Shown here piece by piece: positions 1 to 12,790 of a stretch of DNA of 64,000 nt. The DNA comes from Trichoplusia ni (Eukaryota; Arthropoda; Insecta; Lepidoptera; Noctuidae), in NCBI RefSeq assembly GCF_003590095.1, contig NC_039483.1, positions 13,826,001 through 13,890,000 on the forward strand, given 5' to 3'. Numbering within the stretch: the first letter of the stretch is position 1; each line of letters opens with the position of its first letter. The translations under genes were made by a program, and so were the position numbers. The notes below the pieces were generated by a model. The model was not told the DNA's origin, did no database searches, and saw nothing but the letters and a program-made list of their open reading frames with translations.

Positions 1-904
1 AGCGATAAACTTACTTATATGCTGGTAGGACCCTTGGACAAACTACATTAGATGACAGCGCACATTTTTTGTTTGAATATTCTTAAGACTCGACACTTCG
101 GTGAGTTGTTTTGGGTTATTACTAACTTTAACGTACAAGGTAGGTTTAAGATATGTGCCTGTTGTCCTGAATGACTATGTGGAAAACCATTTTTTTCCCA
201 GTGGTCGAAAACGACTAAGAAATTCTACAGTTATAAAGGCCCTGCTCCTGGGCATCTGCCTATTCACATTATATTTAGGTAATGGAGCATCTACATCTAA
301 ATTTTTCTTTACAAACACATATTAAATGAAAAAACTACTGATTTATTTCAGTAGTCTATTTGATTTAGTAACCTTTATTGCTGCTAAAAATCTTTTTAAT
401 ACATACTAAAATTGTTTACCTTTTTTCAAACAAAGAAAGTGAAGAAAAGTTAAAGTTGGAGTATTGATCACCACACTGGCTAACAGCCTTTTGCCGATTT
501 TGGTTTTAATATTTGGTGTCCAAGTTTCTTCACTTTCTTACTTCTGTCTTTAACATAATTACATTAAGACGTAAATAGCGATTACAAGAGATTACAACAA
601 AAGCCTCCACTTACTTAAGACTTACACCGTATGGCTTCTTTGCGAATCATTCGACGTCTTTATAATAATTGTTCATGAAGTACTTAACGTAGTAATAAAC
701 ACAATATAGTAATCAATGCAAGCTTCTGTAATATCCGAATGTCTCGTAAAAGGTCTAGAAATATCTCAATGGTGAATAAGGCTATTCCTATACCACGATC
801 TAACGAACATTGATACTTCGCTTGCTCATTTCAGGCTGACTATTTCACGTGTTTGGAACACCTACACCTACCTTATATACCTATCAACTCCAAAAATATT
901 TTCG
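1..904. other. Noncoding AT-rich stretch
   Basis: No gene recognised. The open frame at 101-325 has no recognisable motif and looks like chance. A small 8 bp hairpin (ACTACTGA / TCAGTAGT) sits near 334-355. A longer inverted pair at 433-539 is listed separately. Confidence 0.5.
433..539. repeat. 15-bp perfect inverted repeat, 77-nt spacer
   Basis: The 15-mer AAGAAAGTGAAGAAA at 433-447 returns as its exact reverse complement at 525-539. The two arms enclose unique sequence. It could be the ends of a small decayed inverted-repeat element or chance in purine-rich DNA. No target duplication is visible. Confidence 0.45.
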
Positions 905-1030
905 ATTTTGGGTTTCCATGCCCAGAGAGTAAAAATGTAACCCTATTAGTGAGGCTTTGCTGTCATTCCGTCTATGCATCCGTCCGAACCGTGATAATTG
1001 AAATTTTCACAGATTATGTATTTAATTTAT
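905..1030 (+). repeat. Decayed dispersed repeat (CTGTCCGTCCG / TTTCACAGAT family)
   Basis: This stretch has the order of landmarks of a repeat common in moth genomes: an ACCCTATTA-like block, a CTGTC..CCGTC..CGTCCG block, then CGTGATAATTGAAATTTTCA and an AGATTATGTATTT end. Related, differently preserved pieces lie at 15482 and 53498. It has no intact coding capacity; the frame at 853-1137 that crosses it is incidental. The class of the family is not clear from the sequence. Confidence 0.45.
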
Positions 1031-2865
1031 TTGTGACACACATTTATCTTAAGCCTATTTATACGGAACCTACAGCATCGCGAATCCACCTTGCACCTTT
1101 TTACTTCATCAACTACAGTCAACCTCCAGAACAGTAATTCAGTACTTGATCAATAAGCAGCAGTTATTAATCCATTTCTTCCTTTCCCATTCAATACACA
1201 ATGCCATTTAACATAATACGCGATATTAATCGGATCAAAGCTTCATGTAATTACATACGTTCATCACACACCTGTGTTCGGACCATTAGTACACAGTACA
1301 TGGTGAATGGGAATTGTAATCAATCGGGCAGGCACACAATGGGGATTGGTCGTACGTAATGCGTTGACAATGCAAGAGGGATAGGTTTACGTCATGATTG
1401 CCGATGCGTCTCAATTAGGTGCTAAGATGAATACTTTTATGATGGAGTAGCTTTTGATAGGGAAAAATGTCGCGGAAATATGTGTTTGGTTTTTGAATAT
1501 TTTTGTGGACTATTACGTCTTATATGCTGTTAATGTACCTCAAATGTATAGATTTGTATCTTAAAGTCATATTATTGTAATGACATTAAGTTGTACTCCT
1601 AGTTTACCATGTCTGTAAAAGGGCAAATCTGACAAGATCATCACCCTATCTTCGCTGCCCACCATCTCAACGGCCATATCAAACCTCTTACGTCCAATTC
1701 AATCAATAAGATAGAAAAAGTAACAATACTCTAGCTAGTCTTGTTATTTTTTATCACGGTTAAACACCCTGAACACCAACCTCCTTTTATTAAATAACGC
1801 CAAATACACATATAATAAAAGTTTGAACACATCAAACAAACTGGATCGAATGCCCATTTTAAAGCATAATTAAAATGATCGCGACCGCAACTAAAATACG
1901 TAACAATTATACTGTCATTAACCGCAGTATCTTCATTAAAATTTACCTGAAAACTATCCATAGGCTAGTATCGGTCAATTAATTTAATCATCGAGCGATT
2001 ACACTAACAAGACTAGGTCAAATGTCGGGACTATAATTGAAGTTGCACTATACTGGGATACTAACCAATATTATTTATGGTGTAACCTAGATATAAAGGG
2101 GAACATTGATTTAAGGGAATATAGTTGGTGATGGATTTGATATGATCAGCACGTAGTTCGTACGTATCGTAATTGAACTTCAAAAAACTATTAATTGATT
2201 CTTTAATAACCCTCCTGGCAGTCGGTTAAAAAAAAATCAATTACGAAAAAAACGAGTGATAAAAAGTCGGTCGACGATAAATGATGTTGAAGTGTTTTTA
2301 AATCATCGATTTCTATAGACACAAAAAGAACACCAAAAAAAAGCCCAACAAAAAAAACATGTACCAAAATCTGTGTATAGCTGAAAAGATATAATTAACC
2401 AACTAGCTAACCTCAAGGTCTTCCAGTATGAGGTACTTCTACGTAATATTAAATACATATCGAAACTAATGTAAAGCCTTTCTCTAACACAAAAGGCCGT
2501 ACGAAACAGATGATCTATTCAAGGGAAATTACGAGCTAATTTTAGAGCAAGGGCACTAGCAGTTAATTTATTTGTGTATTGTTATTTGAATTAGTAGCAC
2601 TTACGCGTTGCGTTGTCTCATTAATTAAAAAAAGTATTTGATTTCAGTTGTGTATTTGGGACAAAAAATCTAACAGAAGTCACCGTAAGATTATCATTAA
2701 AAATCGTAGTCAAAATAGATGGTTGTTAAAGAAAGCATGCACACATTTCTAAAAGTGACAACATTTCTAGTTACTAAATTATTACCAACAACCAGTAGCA
2801 AGAATTGAAGACGTTGTATCAAGGCACGTCATTCGAATCTTTCAAAAATTAATCATTAGGATCAC
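1031..2865. other. Noncoding AT-rich stretch
   Basis: Nothing recognisable as a gene. It contains A-rich runs near 2229-2360 and several short chance frames, including a minus-strand frame at 1731-1961 with no motif. Confidence 0.5.
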
Positions 2866-2869
2866 GTCG

Positions 2870-3130
2870 ACAGTCGAACGTCATCTTTCCTCATTCACAC
2901 CGAGAGAAATAAATCTTAAGAAATCAACGAGCCGACAAATTTCCATCTTCGATCATCAGTACGAAACCATAACTCATCCGATTGAACGGTGGCTTAAAAA
3001 CAGCCGGGTTTAATGTCACATTTTTCCATTAGCCGACATGATGTCAGCCGGATAAATCGGCGACCTGTTGCCACTCAACGTATGCCGAAGACTGAACGCT
3101 GGGACCATGCAAATTGTTCTTTAGTTTACT
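2870..3130. promoter_or_regulatory. Possible enhancer-like block (low confidence)
   Basis: This block is less AT-skewed and more complex than its surroundings and has no repeat signature. It contains closely spaced candidate sites: TTTAATG, CCATTAG, a GACATGATGTC palindrome and paired CCGG/CGGCG blocks near 3040-3065. This only suggests a conserved noncoding element. There is no direct evidence of function. Confidence 0.2.
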
Positions 3131-3454
3131 TTCTCACAGTACTTTGCGATAGCGGTTTTCTTTCGTGTTATTTAAACTGTTGATGGCTTTCGTTGACTTC
3201 GGAGTTTTGTGGTGTTGGACTTTTCATGATTGATTTAAGGTTTTTGTCTTAAGGGAGTTTTTACGTTATGTGTTTAAGTTGATTGCTACTTCTGATCCTG
3301 TACACGTAAATAACGAAAAGTGTTGTATTACATTATTATTAATTTTTTTTCTACGATACTACTGACAAACAGGGAAGTAAAGCATTGTAAGGAACTTGGA
3401 GTCCAGATTTTGGTATCTGAAGTCTAAAGTAACACTTGCGAGGTAATCGAGAAT

Positions 3455-3500
3455 CAAACCTTATGCCCAGCAGTAGGACGTACATACATAGGTTGGCATT
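3455..3500 (+). mobile_element. LINE 3' end remnant
   Basis: The sequence TTATGCCCAGCAGTAGGACG and what follows resemble the last codons and tail of lepidopteran LINEs, which often end in a peptide like YAQQW. Here the Trp codon is TAG. Only about 45 bp survive, so this is a 5'-truncated insertion or decayed tail. Family assignment is from memory and tentative. Confidence 0.4.
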
Positions 3501-6034
3501 CTCTTTTAAATATTAAGGACAACAGTCTATAAATGAATACCTCTTTAGATTAACCAAAAAAAAAATAAAGCTAAGATTTATGATATACAAAACGGACTTA
3601 AACGTGAATATTTTGAGTAACAATATCTTCGAGTTTCATCAGTTTTTATCATTATATTTTACCTCCAAAATGGGCCCTCAGTCCTTATTTATTTATACGA
3701 CATTAAAAGGTACGCATATAAGAGAACAAAGCATCGATCTGGTATTAAAGAGCCTTATTTCTTGTCTGAAAGGTAAATGGGAGCCATCGAAAACATGGAA
3801 TAATACTTATTATGGCGTACCGGTCACAATAGGTAGCCGAGCGACTGTCACACCGATGTTTCGTAACTATTGCCGACGTGATGAAAAGGAGAGAGGACAC
3901 ACGAAAACATAATTTATTTGTTTAAGCACGAGTTTCTAAAAAAAATCTAGATAATTAATATGTTAAATTACAGTGCAGATATATTATTATATTAAAGGTT
4001 ATTTGATGAAATAATACCATATAAAATATCGAAATAAAGATCCAGCTTTATAATATTAAAGTCGCATTCATTCTTACTTAACTGATTATTGAGTACAATA
4101 TTCTTCGCAAGTATTCATTCTATTTAGGAGTACTGTGTAATCAAGATGAATATCTAAGGCACAAACCTATCCCTTATTATTCAGAGGCATTTAAATCTCC
4201 CCTCGCACGAGGAAAACGCACTATACGCACATAGAGGTAATTAAAATTAATTATTCATGTACGAATTGAATGAGTGGTTCCTTTGGAAATGATCAGTTTT
4301 TTTCGGAACGCTTTTATTCGCGTAACGTTTTATAGTTTAGTGGTATTTTAAAAGTTAAAGGGGTAATTACATAAACACAACTACATAAGTAGCTCTTTTT
4401 ATACAAGTTAAGTGTATGTGGTGTGATGTGTATAAGTTTTGTTATGTAAGTGTATTTGATTTTAAAACTTTTGAAACGAGGCACAGTGATTTTCAGTTCT
4501 TTATATGGGTAGTACTATAAAGCCCCTGTTTTTTATTATATAAAAAATGAGCTAAGGCTCGTTATGGATTTTATTCGGGAACAATATCACTGTTAATCAA
4601 CTGTAAAAGTCCTCTAAAATTATTAAAACAAAATTCACAATTAGCAAAAGAAAAGATCGTATGTTACAGTTCGGTGTAACAGGCGGACTCTACCACATCG
4701 GTTCGGGCCAATTAGACGCATAGATGGCGGGAATCATTTCATAATTCGTGCTTATATCGCATAATGGATGCTGCAGACATTATGATATGAGTACAAATCA
4801 CAAATAAGCTAGTTCCCTTTCAGAAGGTACAGGTGCATTTGAATGGATAATGAATTTGCGCCTTATGTTAAGTATGTTTCTAATTTTTGTATGAAAAAGT
4901 TCGGAGAGGTATTTTACTGTCAATCGTTATTTCAGAGAATATTGTTTAGTGTTATGTAAATACGTGCTTTTGGTATGTTTTGTGCTAATAAGCTTAAGGT
5001 TTGAGATTCTGTAATTTTACTTATTTATAACAAAAGTACTACACACATAAACTATTTTTTTTACCTATCCCTTCATCTGTTATCAAATCTTGCAAGTAAA
5101 CTTTGACCATATTCGTTTTGACTGGTTTCAGGAGCTGCAGGGGTATATTGGCCGGAATATAGGAATACGATGGAGTCCTATAGTTATCTAGTCCTTTGAC
5201 CATGTTTCGCCATAGGACCTCTGTTATTAAACGACGCAAATTCATCGAGATTGAATTTGTCTTGACGAGAACTTTTATTTCGGAGACAAAATAGTAAGCT
5301 CTATAACAGAATGGGCATGACACTATGGCCTTATGAACAAAAAAATCGAGCTAATAGAAATGGAAGCGTGGTAAATTAATATTTAATGTCAATAAAGTCT
5401 GATATAAGAAAATAAAGACAAACGGACAGCCATACGTCGAATATAAGTTGTCTTAACAAAACATCTTTTACAACTTAACTATGATATAAAATTCAACGTA
5501 AAATGACTGAATTTTCCAAACAAAAACCCTTTTTATGTAAACATTCTGAAGGTTCACTAAAATATTTATTAGTTTTGCTCCGTAATCCACGATCGGGTAC
5601 CCGCAACTTGTCAATAAGGGGAACAGAACATTGACATTTCCAACGGCTCTCAATATTTGTGACAGGATGTTGTGAATATTGGATATCTAGGAATTCATCT
5701 GTTTATTTACTCGCTTAGTCCGATCCGAACTCCAATAGCGATTCAGAAATATATTCAATAATTTCAATGGTACACTTGAAATGCAGGTTCCGTAACTAAT
5801 CCGAACAAACTCACAAATAAATATTGACTAAATGCAATTGAACTAACACGGTATATAATATGTATCAGGTATATTACCTGTTTGGATTACATGATATATT
5901 GAGTACTATTCAATTGTGACGTCATAGCCTGAGGTATGACGTTGAAATACGGATATTGACATGATATCCAATATCAGCTAGCAATGATATAATCGTTGTT
6001 CTGTTTACACATGTTAGGGACTCATTAAACCAGG
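3501..6034. other. Noncoding AT-rich stretch
   Basis: No gene recognised. Frames at 3580-3912 (110 codons) and 5039-5323 (minus) have no motif, no flanking splice pattern that I can defend, and composition like the surrounding DNA. A TGACGTCA site lies at 5917-5924, within partly palindromic sequence up to 5985. Confidence 0.5.
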
Positions 6035-6232
6035 ACCAGGAATTTGCTTAGATACTTGCTTAACGTTGCTGAAAGGGATGTCAGCAAGTTCAGGGACATT
6101 AGGGCTGGTGGCCCCCGGGCCAGCGGGATTGTACCAAATTCACCTATTTTTGAGTAGGTTTTAGTCAGTACAAGACTGACACTGCCATCCACTTAAGGAT
6201 GATGTGATGGGACGTGAGGAATAAGTAATTTT
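6035..6232 (+). repeat. Decayed dispersed repeat (TTTAGTCAGTA..CTGACACT family)
   Basis: It holds the block GGTTTTAGTCAGTACAAGAC followed by TGACACTGCC. Pieces with the same core occur at 29030 on this strand and at 12605 in reverse, so it is a dispersed family in this window. The part before it (6035-6150) includes a local GC-rich run. No coding frame survives. The class is unknown to me. Confidence 0.5.
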
Positions 6233-8024
6233 ATTTTTTGTAAAAACTTGAAATAATATGGGTATTTTTGATCACCTGTCTTATCCATATCCTATACTGT
6301 TATCATGTTTAGCTACTCTGACCAATTGTCCATAAAAATTTAATTTCAAATTATTGTAACAGAAAACAAAAACCTTTTAAACATCCCTAAGTTATTATCA
6401 CAATATACAACCTCAACAAATCTTATAGCCAACGCAAAACCACCTTCCAAAACGATTATAACTCAACATAAAAAAGACAACAGCTTATAAGACGTTCTTA
6501 ATTAAAAACGGAGCCGGCAAGTCACACAAATCTCGCTCCTAACGTTTGGAACGCGTAAACAAAACTTAAAGTATGAAGTAAAGCCCATCTAAGATATTAG
6601 CAATCCTTTTTAAGTTACATTCGAGTCTGACAAATGAATATTTAGCTTAGGGGAGCAGGTGGCTCGGTCGGTCTCTCGAGGATACGTAAATCAAGATAGT
6701 AGGTACCCGGTAGGTAGTTGGTCTACCTGGGTACTTGCGTTCGTGATGATTACGCAAGTTTTTGAATCATTGTTCGTGTGTGAAAGGAATTGGGTCGATT
6801 TGGGTTGTGACGGTGGTTTTTAAGGAATTGAAGCGTAGTGAGTTTACAGAGTTGTAAAAATCTAGGAGTCCAGTAAGATGGCTATTTGAAATCTGTTGCT
6901 GCTGAAGACTTAGACTATATTATTGACATAGCAACGTAGAGCTGATTGAAAACTGACATAATAGGGACGATGAACATGTATTTTTCTTAATCATAAATTG
7001 ACGTTTGTGTATAAATTATGCGAAGTAGTTCGGTCAGTAGTATACTTTAAAGCAGTCTATCTTTGTCAATTTCTATTGTTCAGGTAAAGGCAAAAAAAAC
7101 CTGTGAAAAGATTTTTACTTATCAGTTATCGAAAATTCGATACAAATACTTTTACAGTAAAGCCTAGTCCTTTGTTTCGGGAATTATGATACGTTGACAT
7201 TAGACATAACATGTTCAGTTTGATCGCGGCACTTCAGCCTGATCCCCTCCCCCATCATCCCTTCAGCGGAAAAAAATACATTTTATTTAGGCCTCTTAGA
7301 TCTATTCTTATAAGATTTTAATATCTATATACTAAATCACAAGGTTTAAAGTTCCGTACAAAGCTGTGTGATTGGAGCTACACACCATGCTAGTCTACCT
7401 ATCGGATTTGGATAAAAAAAAAATATTTTCGTTACCGGAGTATATTTGTGCGCGCGAGATTTATGTGCTAACCCACCAATGGTGATTGGTGAGTGTTGGA
7501 GCTAGGTACCGGGGATTTTTCCAGCTAACATGTCAAAAGATTTTTTCCGCAAATGGGTAGATAGAAATTTTGTAAAAAAACTTTTTTTGATATGCATGTC
7601 ACAAATAGGAAGTAGCGTTCAGTTTCTGATACCGTTCTATACCAATCCCTTATTTGTGAATTACCGACATACAAACAACAATAGAATAACGCAACAAAAC
7701 CCTATTTTTTTTCGAACATTTATTCGCAGCTTTAAGTTTCAAGCTAAGAGCAAAAAGAACTTGCTATCGCGTTTATTTAACTTGAAAATATTATAAAATC
7801 GCACGAATAAGCACTATTTTATTCCATTTATTTAAATAAAGTCGTATTATCCTTTATTTATAATTCTACGTACTCTTTCATATTTCACTTGTGTATATAA
7901 TAAAAGCCAATCTCATACTTAGCTGGAGACGTGGAACTTTTAACATAAAGACTTTAGTCCACATACGTAAATAATAAAGTTTTTATCTGCTAAAACATTC
8001 ATAAAGAGCCATAATATCTAATCT
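6233..8024. other. Noncoding AT-rich stretch
   Basis: No gene recognised. The frame at 7530-7796 (88 codons, Phe/Asn/Lys-rich) has no recognisable domain and follows AT composition. Confidence 0.5.
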
Positions 8025-8060
8025 CACACACACATATACACACACACACGTACATATATA
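8025..8060. repeat. (CA)n/(TA)n microsatellite
   Basis: Interrupted CA and TA dinucleotide run. Confidence 0.8.
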
Positions 8061-8289
8061 CAATATGTATAGATGTAAGTAAACTGATCTGTAAGAAGCA
8101 GGTAGAAAAGCGTAGGACAAACCACTAAAACAACACGTTACTTGCCGGGACACATCAAGACAGTTAGGGATGGGATGATACGTTCATATCGATAGTTTAA
8201 AGTTTATTGTTAGGTTCTACTTGGACTACTAAATCAATGACTAATAAACTAACTATCCAATTACCAATGACGTAGACGTTTTTTTTTTA

Positions 8290-8297
8290 TGACGTCA
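8290..8297. promoter_or_regulatory. TGACGTCA (CRE-type) palindrome
   Basis: A full 8-bp CRE consensus in AT-rich DNA. Other copies lie at 5917, 24144 and 54996. A CTGACGTCAG version sits inside both arms of the Penelope-like element. A site alone does not show regulation. Confidence 0.2.
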
Positions 8298-8544
8298 ATA
8301 TCTTTATTCTGAAAAGTCATTAATTTCTTGTTAACCAAAAGACATGCGTCCATGTAGGTATATATAAAAAAATCATACCACGAAAATCCTTAAAAACACA
8401 CATTTTCAAAACTACGCCTTACTTACACGGATAACAAGACGCCTTTGTGTTATTCAAACCATCACCTAACTCTATACCAAATTTCAATTCACATTTACAT
8501 TTATAACATTAGCGAGATCAAAATTTATCGTAGACGAAAACTCA

Positions 8545-8705
8545 GCATTGGCCATCACTAGTGGGGGCGGGGCGGGAAACGGGCGGACGATTAGCCGTGG
8601 TGTTTCTCTGGCCGCGCGCCTTGGAAATAGAAAATAAAGGCGCCGTGACACGAGCGTGAGAGCCTTCGGGTAGAGCCGTGTATTGGGCGAGTTCACTTGC
8701 CTGGT
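8545..8705. promoter_or_regulatory. GC-rich islet
   Basis: An abrupt GC- and CpG-rich patch in an otherwise AT-rich region. It includes a G-rich run (GGGGGCGGGGCGGG) and CCGCGCGCC, and ends just before a SINE at 8755. It could be a promoter or 5' exon island, or GC-rich remains of a mobile element. The minus-strand frame across it (8484-8795) encodes nothing I recognise. Confidence 0.25.
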
Positions 8706-8754
8706 GTAAATTAATTTTGAGACGACACTTGCCTTACGTTTAGTCACTTCATGT

Positions 8755-8930
8755 ACTGACTGCACGGATAGCTGAGTGATGGTTGAAGTCACCACACAAA
8801 ACCCAATGAGCGTGATGTGTCGCTTTTTCGATCGCGTAGAACACGAATGCTTGTCCTAAGCGGGATCGAATACACAATGAATGACACAAATGTTTGTCCT
8901 GCGTCTTGGTGTCTATGTGTAAAACGACGC
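8755..8930 (+). repeat. tRNA-derived SINE, old copy
   Basis: It follows the layout of the better copy at 40805. The head GACTGCACGGATAGCTGAG carries a box A with one inserted base (TAGCTGAGTGaTGG). The box B region is degenerate. The body has the family words ACGAATGCTTGTCC and GTCTATGTGTA. Part of the body seems duplicated, since a second, diverged TGTTTGTCCTG-type word follows around 8890. The chance frames on the minus strand here are repeat-derived. Confidence 0.6.
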
Positions 8931-9985
8931 GCAACCCGTTTTTTTAAAGAGAGGACATAGGCAAACTTTTCTCTTTTCCTAATTTTCATTCTGAGTCCTT
9001 CAGAGCTACTTAAATAGTCAGGTAAAACGACCAATGTCCAAGAATTTTCTCGATTTCCAATTAAAATAGCTATAGGTATATAAAAACATACGCACGTCCT
9101 AGGTTCATTTTGGGTTTATGATTTTTTTATTACTGAAATTAAAAGCTCTTTAACACAGAATTTCGGAAGCCTAAAAATACATGTCCAATATTTTTTTATT
9201 TAATATCCTGTCATCATGGCAATATAATTCCGCGTATATGTAGCTAGCGTTAATAATGAAATAAACACACATATTCGGATACAATACACCAAAACTGACG
9301 TGAATGTTAATCTATCTCATCAAATTAGTTTTGGAGTCAATTAGGTAATGTGTCTGTAATTAAGCCAAATACTAGATTGGATGAAGTATTGATTTGTAGC
9401 CAAATTGATTTGTTAATCTGCCTGTAAATGTTTGTTTGAACGCAAATTAGTTTGAACATAATGGTTTTATTGAGTCCGAATTTCACGAATCACGCTCGAT
9501 GTCACTTCACTTTCGGAGAATATTTTGTGTGAACTTTGGAGATTCAGTTTACTGCGTTCCGTTTTTCACGATGCTCGATCTTTTAATGTCCTTACGAATA
9601 TTCTTCTTATTTTCAGAAGTTTTAACGTTATATCAAACGAAAAAGTTGATGCCAACTATGGAAATCGCATATTGTATAATGGATTATCTAAAACAATCGC
9701 TTTCCATTAAGATTCCATCACGAATCGTAAAATAAAAACATTCGGCCATGACACAAATACAGTCCTATAAAAACCAGATGATAGTCATCCATCAACCGCC
9801 ATATCTGTTAGCTTTGACTGCATTTTATATCTTTTTGCTAGTATTTTGAAGCTTCACATTTTCCGAAAATAACGAACACCCTACAATTAAAACCCTTCAC
9901 CCCAAAAAAATTTAAATGGCTCAGCTAATAAAAAAAAACACGTGTCTAAAAACACTCTCACGTAATTCGCCCTTAATGCAAAGCC
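8931..9985. other. Noncoding AT-rich stretch
   Basis: No gene recognised. The overlapping frames at 9499-9735 and 9525-9710 show no motif. A TATA-like word (CCTATAAAAACC) near 9764-9775, followed about 25 bases later by ATCAACC, resembles an insect core promoter in layout. No convincing transcript follows it. Confidence 0.45.
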
Positions 9986-9987
9986 AA

Positions 9988-10052
9988 CTCAATTAAAATC
10001 GCTCAATCCGTTCGGGAGCTATGAAGCCACAGACGGACAGACAAACACGTGT
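9988..10052. repeat. Transposon tail fragment
   Basis: The words TCAATCCGTTCGGGAGCTAT and ACAGACGGACAGACAAACAC are the common insect repeat tail of the AATCGGTTCAGTAGTT..ACAGACAGACA type. Only the tail survives, so the class (LINE, Helitron-like) cannot be assigned. Confidence 0.45.
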
Positions 10053-12600
10053 CAGCAGTCTACGCTGCCTTTGAAGCTTAATTGCAGGAAGAAGGAAAAA
10101 TTACAAAGTTAAAACAAAAAGCAAACCATAAAAAATGTCACCATAATTACTGGAAGCCAGTAACTCGCCTGCCAACTCGCCAGTGTAAACACTCCTCGCT
10201 GTCCATAGACGATACAAGTTAAACGCGTGGTCGTCCGTTCGAACGTGACCGCTTTACTTATTTATGCAGATGTAGGTACCTCGCCCCCCATCACCCCTCC
10301 CTCCAAGTTCACATCCCTACAAAGAATTCAACTAACGTCCCAAGTAGCACTTATTATTGGAGGCGCAGTAAGGCTTAGGCTTAACAAACATTAGGATGTG
10401 GAACGAAGAATAATATGCGGATTAGTCGGATAAAGTTGTGATACGATGTATTTTGTCACGTGTGTCTTAGGTGTAACGTCGGGGTAATATGAAAAATGTA
10501 GGTGCTGGCCACAGGGTTTAGTGGGTCAAAAAATCGTCTTTCGTTATCTTTCATATAAGATGAAAATGGTGTGGTAAAAAAGGATCTCGTTTAATTCATT
10601 AAGTTTGATATCACGATTTTGTACCCATAGATCATCGTTCCAAAATTAAGTACCTAATTGTCTTTGCGTCATTTTTTTCACATCTATATCGACAATCAAT
10701 TTAATCAATCCTCAATCGTAACGATATTATGATTACAAAATGAGAACTAAGAAAATCATTTACGCGTACATCTTGAATACATATCCTACATATGCTCTTG
10801 AATACCGGGTAGGTTTCAAACTCCGTCTAAATCCTTACAATAGTTAAGGCCTTATTGAGTTACAGACATACATTCAAACTTCAGCATTTACATACATATT
10901 ATAAAGGGGAGGGTTCTATTAATCCTGGTCCAATAGCGCAGTGGTTTAACCGCTTGGCTTTTGTTGAACAAATATTTATTTGGTACGTGTCAGTGCATTA
11001 AATAGGACGCATATGCACGCATTATGCTTTTAAGCTTCATTAGGGACATCATTTGAAGTTCTTTTATGTTTTAATAAGTTACATTAATTAAAAAGGTCAT
11101 GGTAGCCTTTCCATTTTTGACAATAATAAGGCAGCTAATTGCTGAAAAGACAGATGATTCAGAAACCTCACGTAGCATTAATGTTATATTGTAATATTTA
11201 ACATATATTTCCACTTGGTATTTAATTTTATCCCTTATAAATGTGTTTTTTCGTTAAGGCGTTTATAAAATCTATACTTAATTAACATAAAACAAAAGAT
11301 GTATAATTCAGATTCTCTTTCATAGAATATGAATAAATATTATACCTATTTTATTAAATTCAGAAGAATGATAGATATGTGTAAGCAAAAACCATTTTCA
11401 TGTTTCAAAACCTGTAAATTTATACTTTTTAAACTTACATACTAACAACGTGTTTATGTTCAAGGCACATTAGATGCAAGTCATAGTAAACCTAGTTTCT
11501 TCAGCATAACGCTTATTTGTACAGCGAGTATTATTAATGCCGAGCTCAGTAAGAAGCTTTCATAGGAAAAGATTGTGCGTCATAAACTATGATTTTACTC
11601 TATGAATATTATGGCAGTTGAGTGCCGAAGACAAAGGGCCCGAGAGGGACAAATAAATTACTCTATTGTCTATTCATAACCTTTCCCTTATTACGTAATA
11701 TTTGATTTTTGGTTTATTTTTGTTAGTTTTCTTCTTCGTTGTAAATATTTATGTTTTGAAAGGGTTGGATGCGATGTGTAGGAAGCAGCTTTATTAGATA
11801 CGTAACGGAATAAAAAGGAGGTATGTACAATAACGATTATTAGACCTTTTTTCTGTATTGTAACGGCTACTACATAAAATATTGGTTGGGACAATGTGGG
11901 ACTTGTTTCGGAGTCGCACGGGACAAATATGTATGTATAGCCCGGGCCTTTGTTACGGGATTCTGAAATATAAACGATGTATGGAAAACACTACTGTGTG
12001 TGCCCACTAGATTTTACTCGCGGCTCGGCCCGTGCGAATGACGATTATCGCAATGACGTAACTTAAAATCTTTTAATTGTAAGTTATTTCTATTCTAGCT
12101 TATTCTACATAAAGTTTAATTCATATTTGTTTAGCCATGGACCAAGATGAAATGGAGACACTAGATTTAAATTACATTATCAATGCTTCAAAATAAATAA
12201 CATAACACAACAAAAAGCTATGAAACAAACAAAACTCATAAAAATCTGTACTACGAAGTAAATTAAAACAGAACTATTAATTACCTTGTTAAGTGAGCTA
12301 GTTAAATAATAGAAGTAACGTAACAGCGCAGCAAATATATGTAATTAAACAACCTATATTAATGTGAACAACACAATTATTACAAGCGTGGAATATTATA
12401 AAACTACATACAGTTTTGTTGCAACTACAGTAACATGCTCAATTATTAATTAAAATGTTTCGATATTTTCAGTGCATTTTGAGAAAAAACATTGAAAAGT
12501 AAGTAAACGTTCTATAACAGTAAATCGCAAAATAGCTTTTTTTATAATAAAGTACATTGAATTGCCGACATAACTTTTAGTTCAGTTTAGTTAAGCTAGC
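10053..12600. other. Noncoding AT-rich stretch with one tRNA-like scrap
   Basis: No gene recognised. At 10930-10960 there is a short tRNA-like head, CCAATAGCGCAGTGGTTTAA, that fits a box A and may be a 5' SINE scrap. No box B follows. The minus frame at 11691-11894 has no motif. C-rich runs lie near 10285-10305. Confidence 0.45.
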
Positions 12601-12604
12601 TGGA

Positions 12605-12790
12605 GTCTTCATATCCTGATGGGCTACTCTTAGGAGAGAAACGTACCAGATCCCAGGGGCACGTGAGATTTAGGCCGTACTAGGCATGCTGTTTGATGAC
12701 GTTTGAACCATCATGGAGGTTCCATAAAGATTCAAGGGGGCAGGGGCTACTGTCAGACTTTTACTGACTACACCTTAACCTATATATGTT
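12605..12790 (-). repeat. Decayed dispersed repeat (TTTAGTCAGTA..CTGACA family), reverse copy
   Basis: Read on the minus strand it gives GTAGTCAGTAAAAGTCTGAC and then a GCCCC-rich block, matching the copies at 6035 and 29030. GC content is higher than the flanks. Noncoding. Confidence 0.5.

Noticed and set aside
9764..9800. TATAAAAA with a downstream ATCA as a gene promoter
   Set aside because: No credible coding sequence or splice donor follows; noted only in the stretch description.
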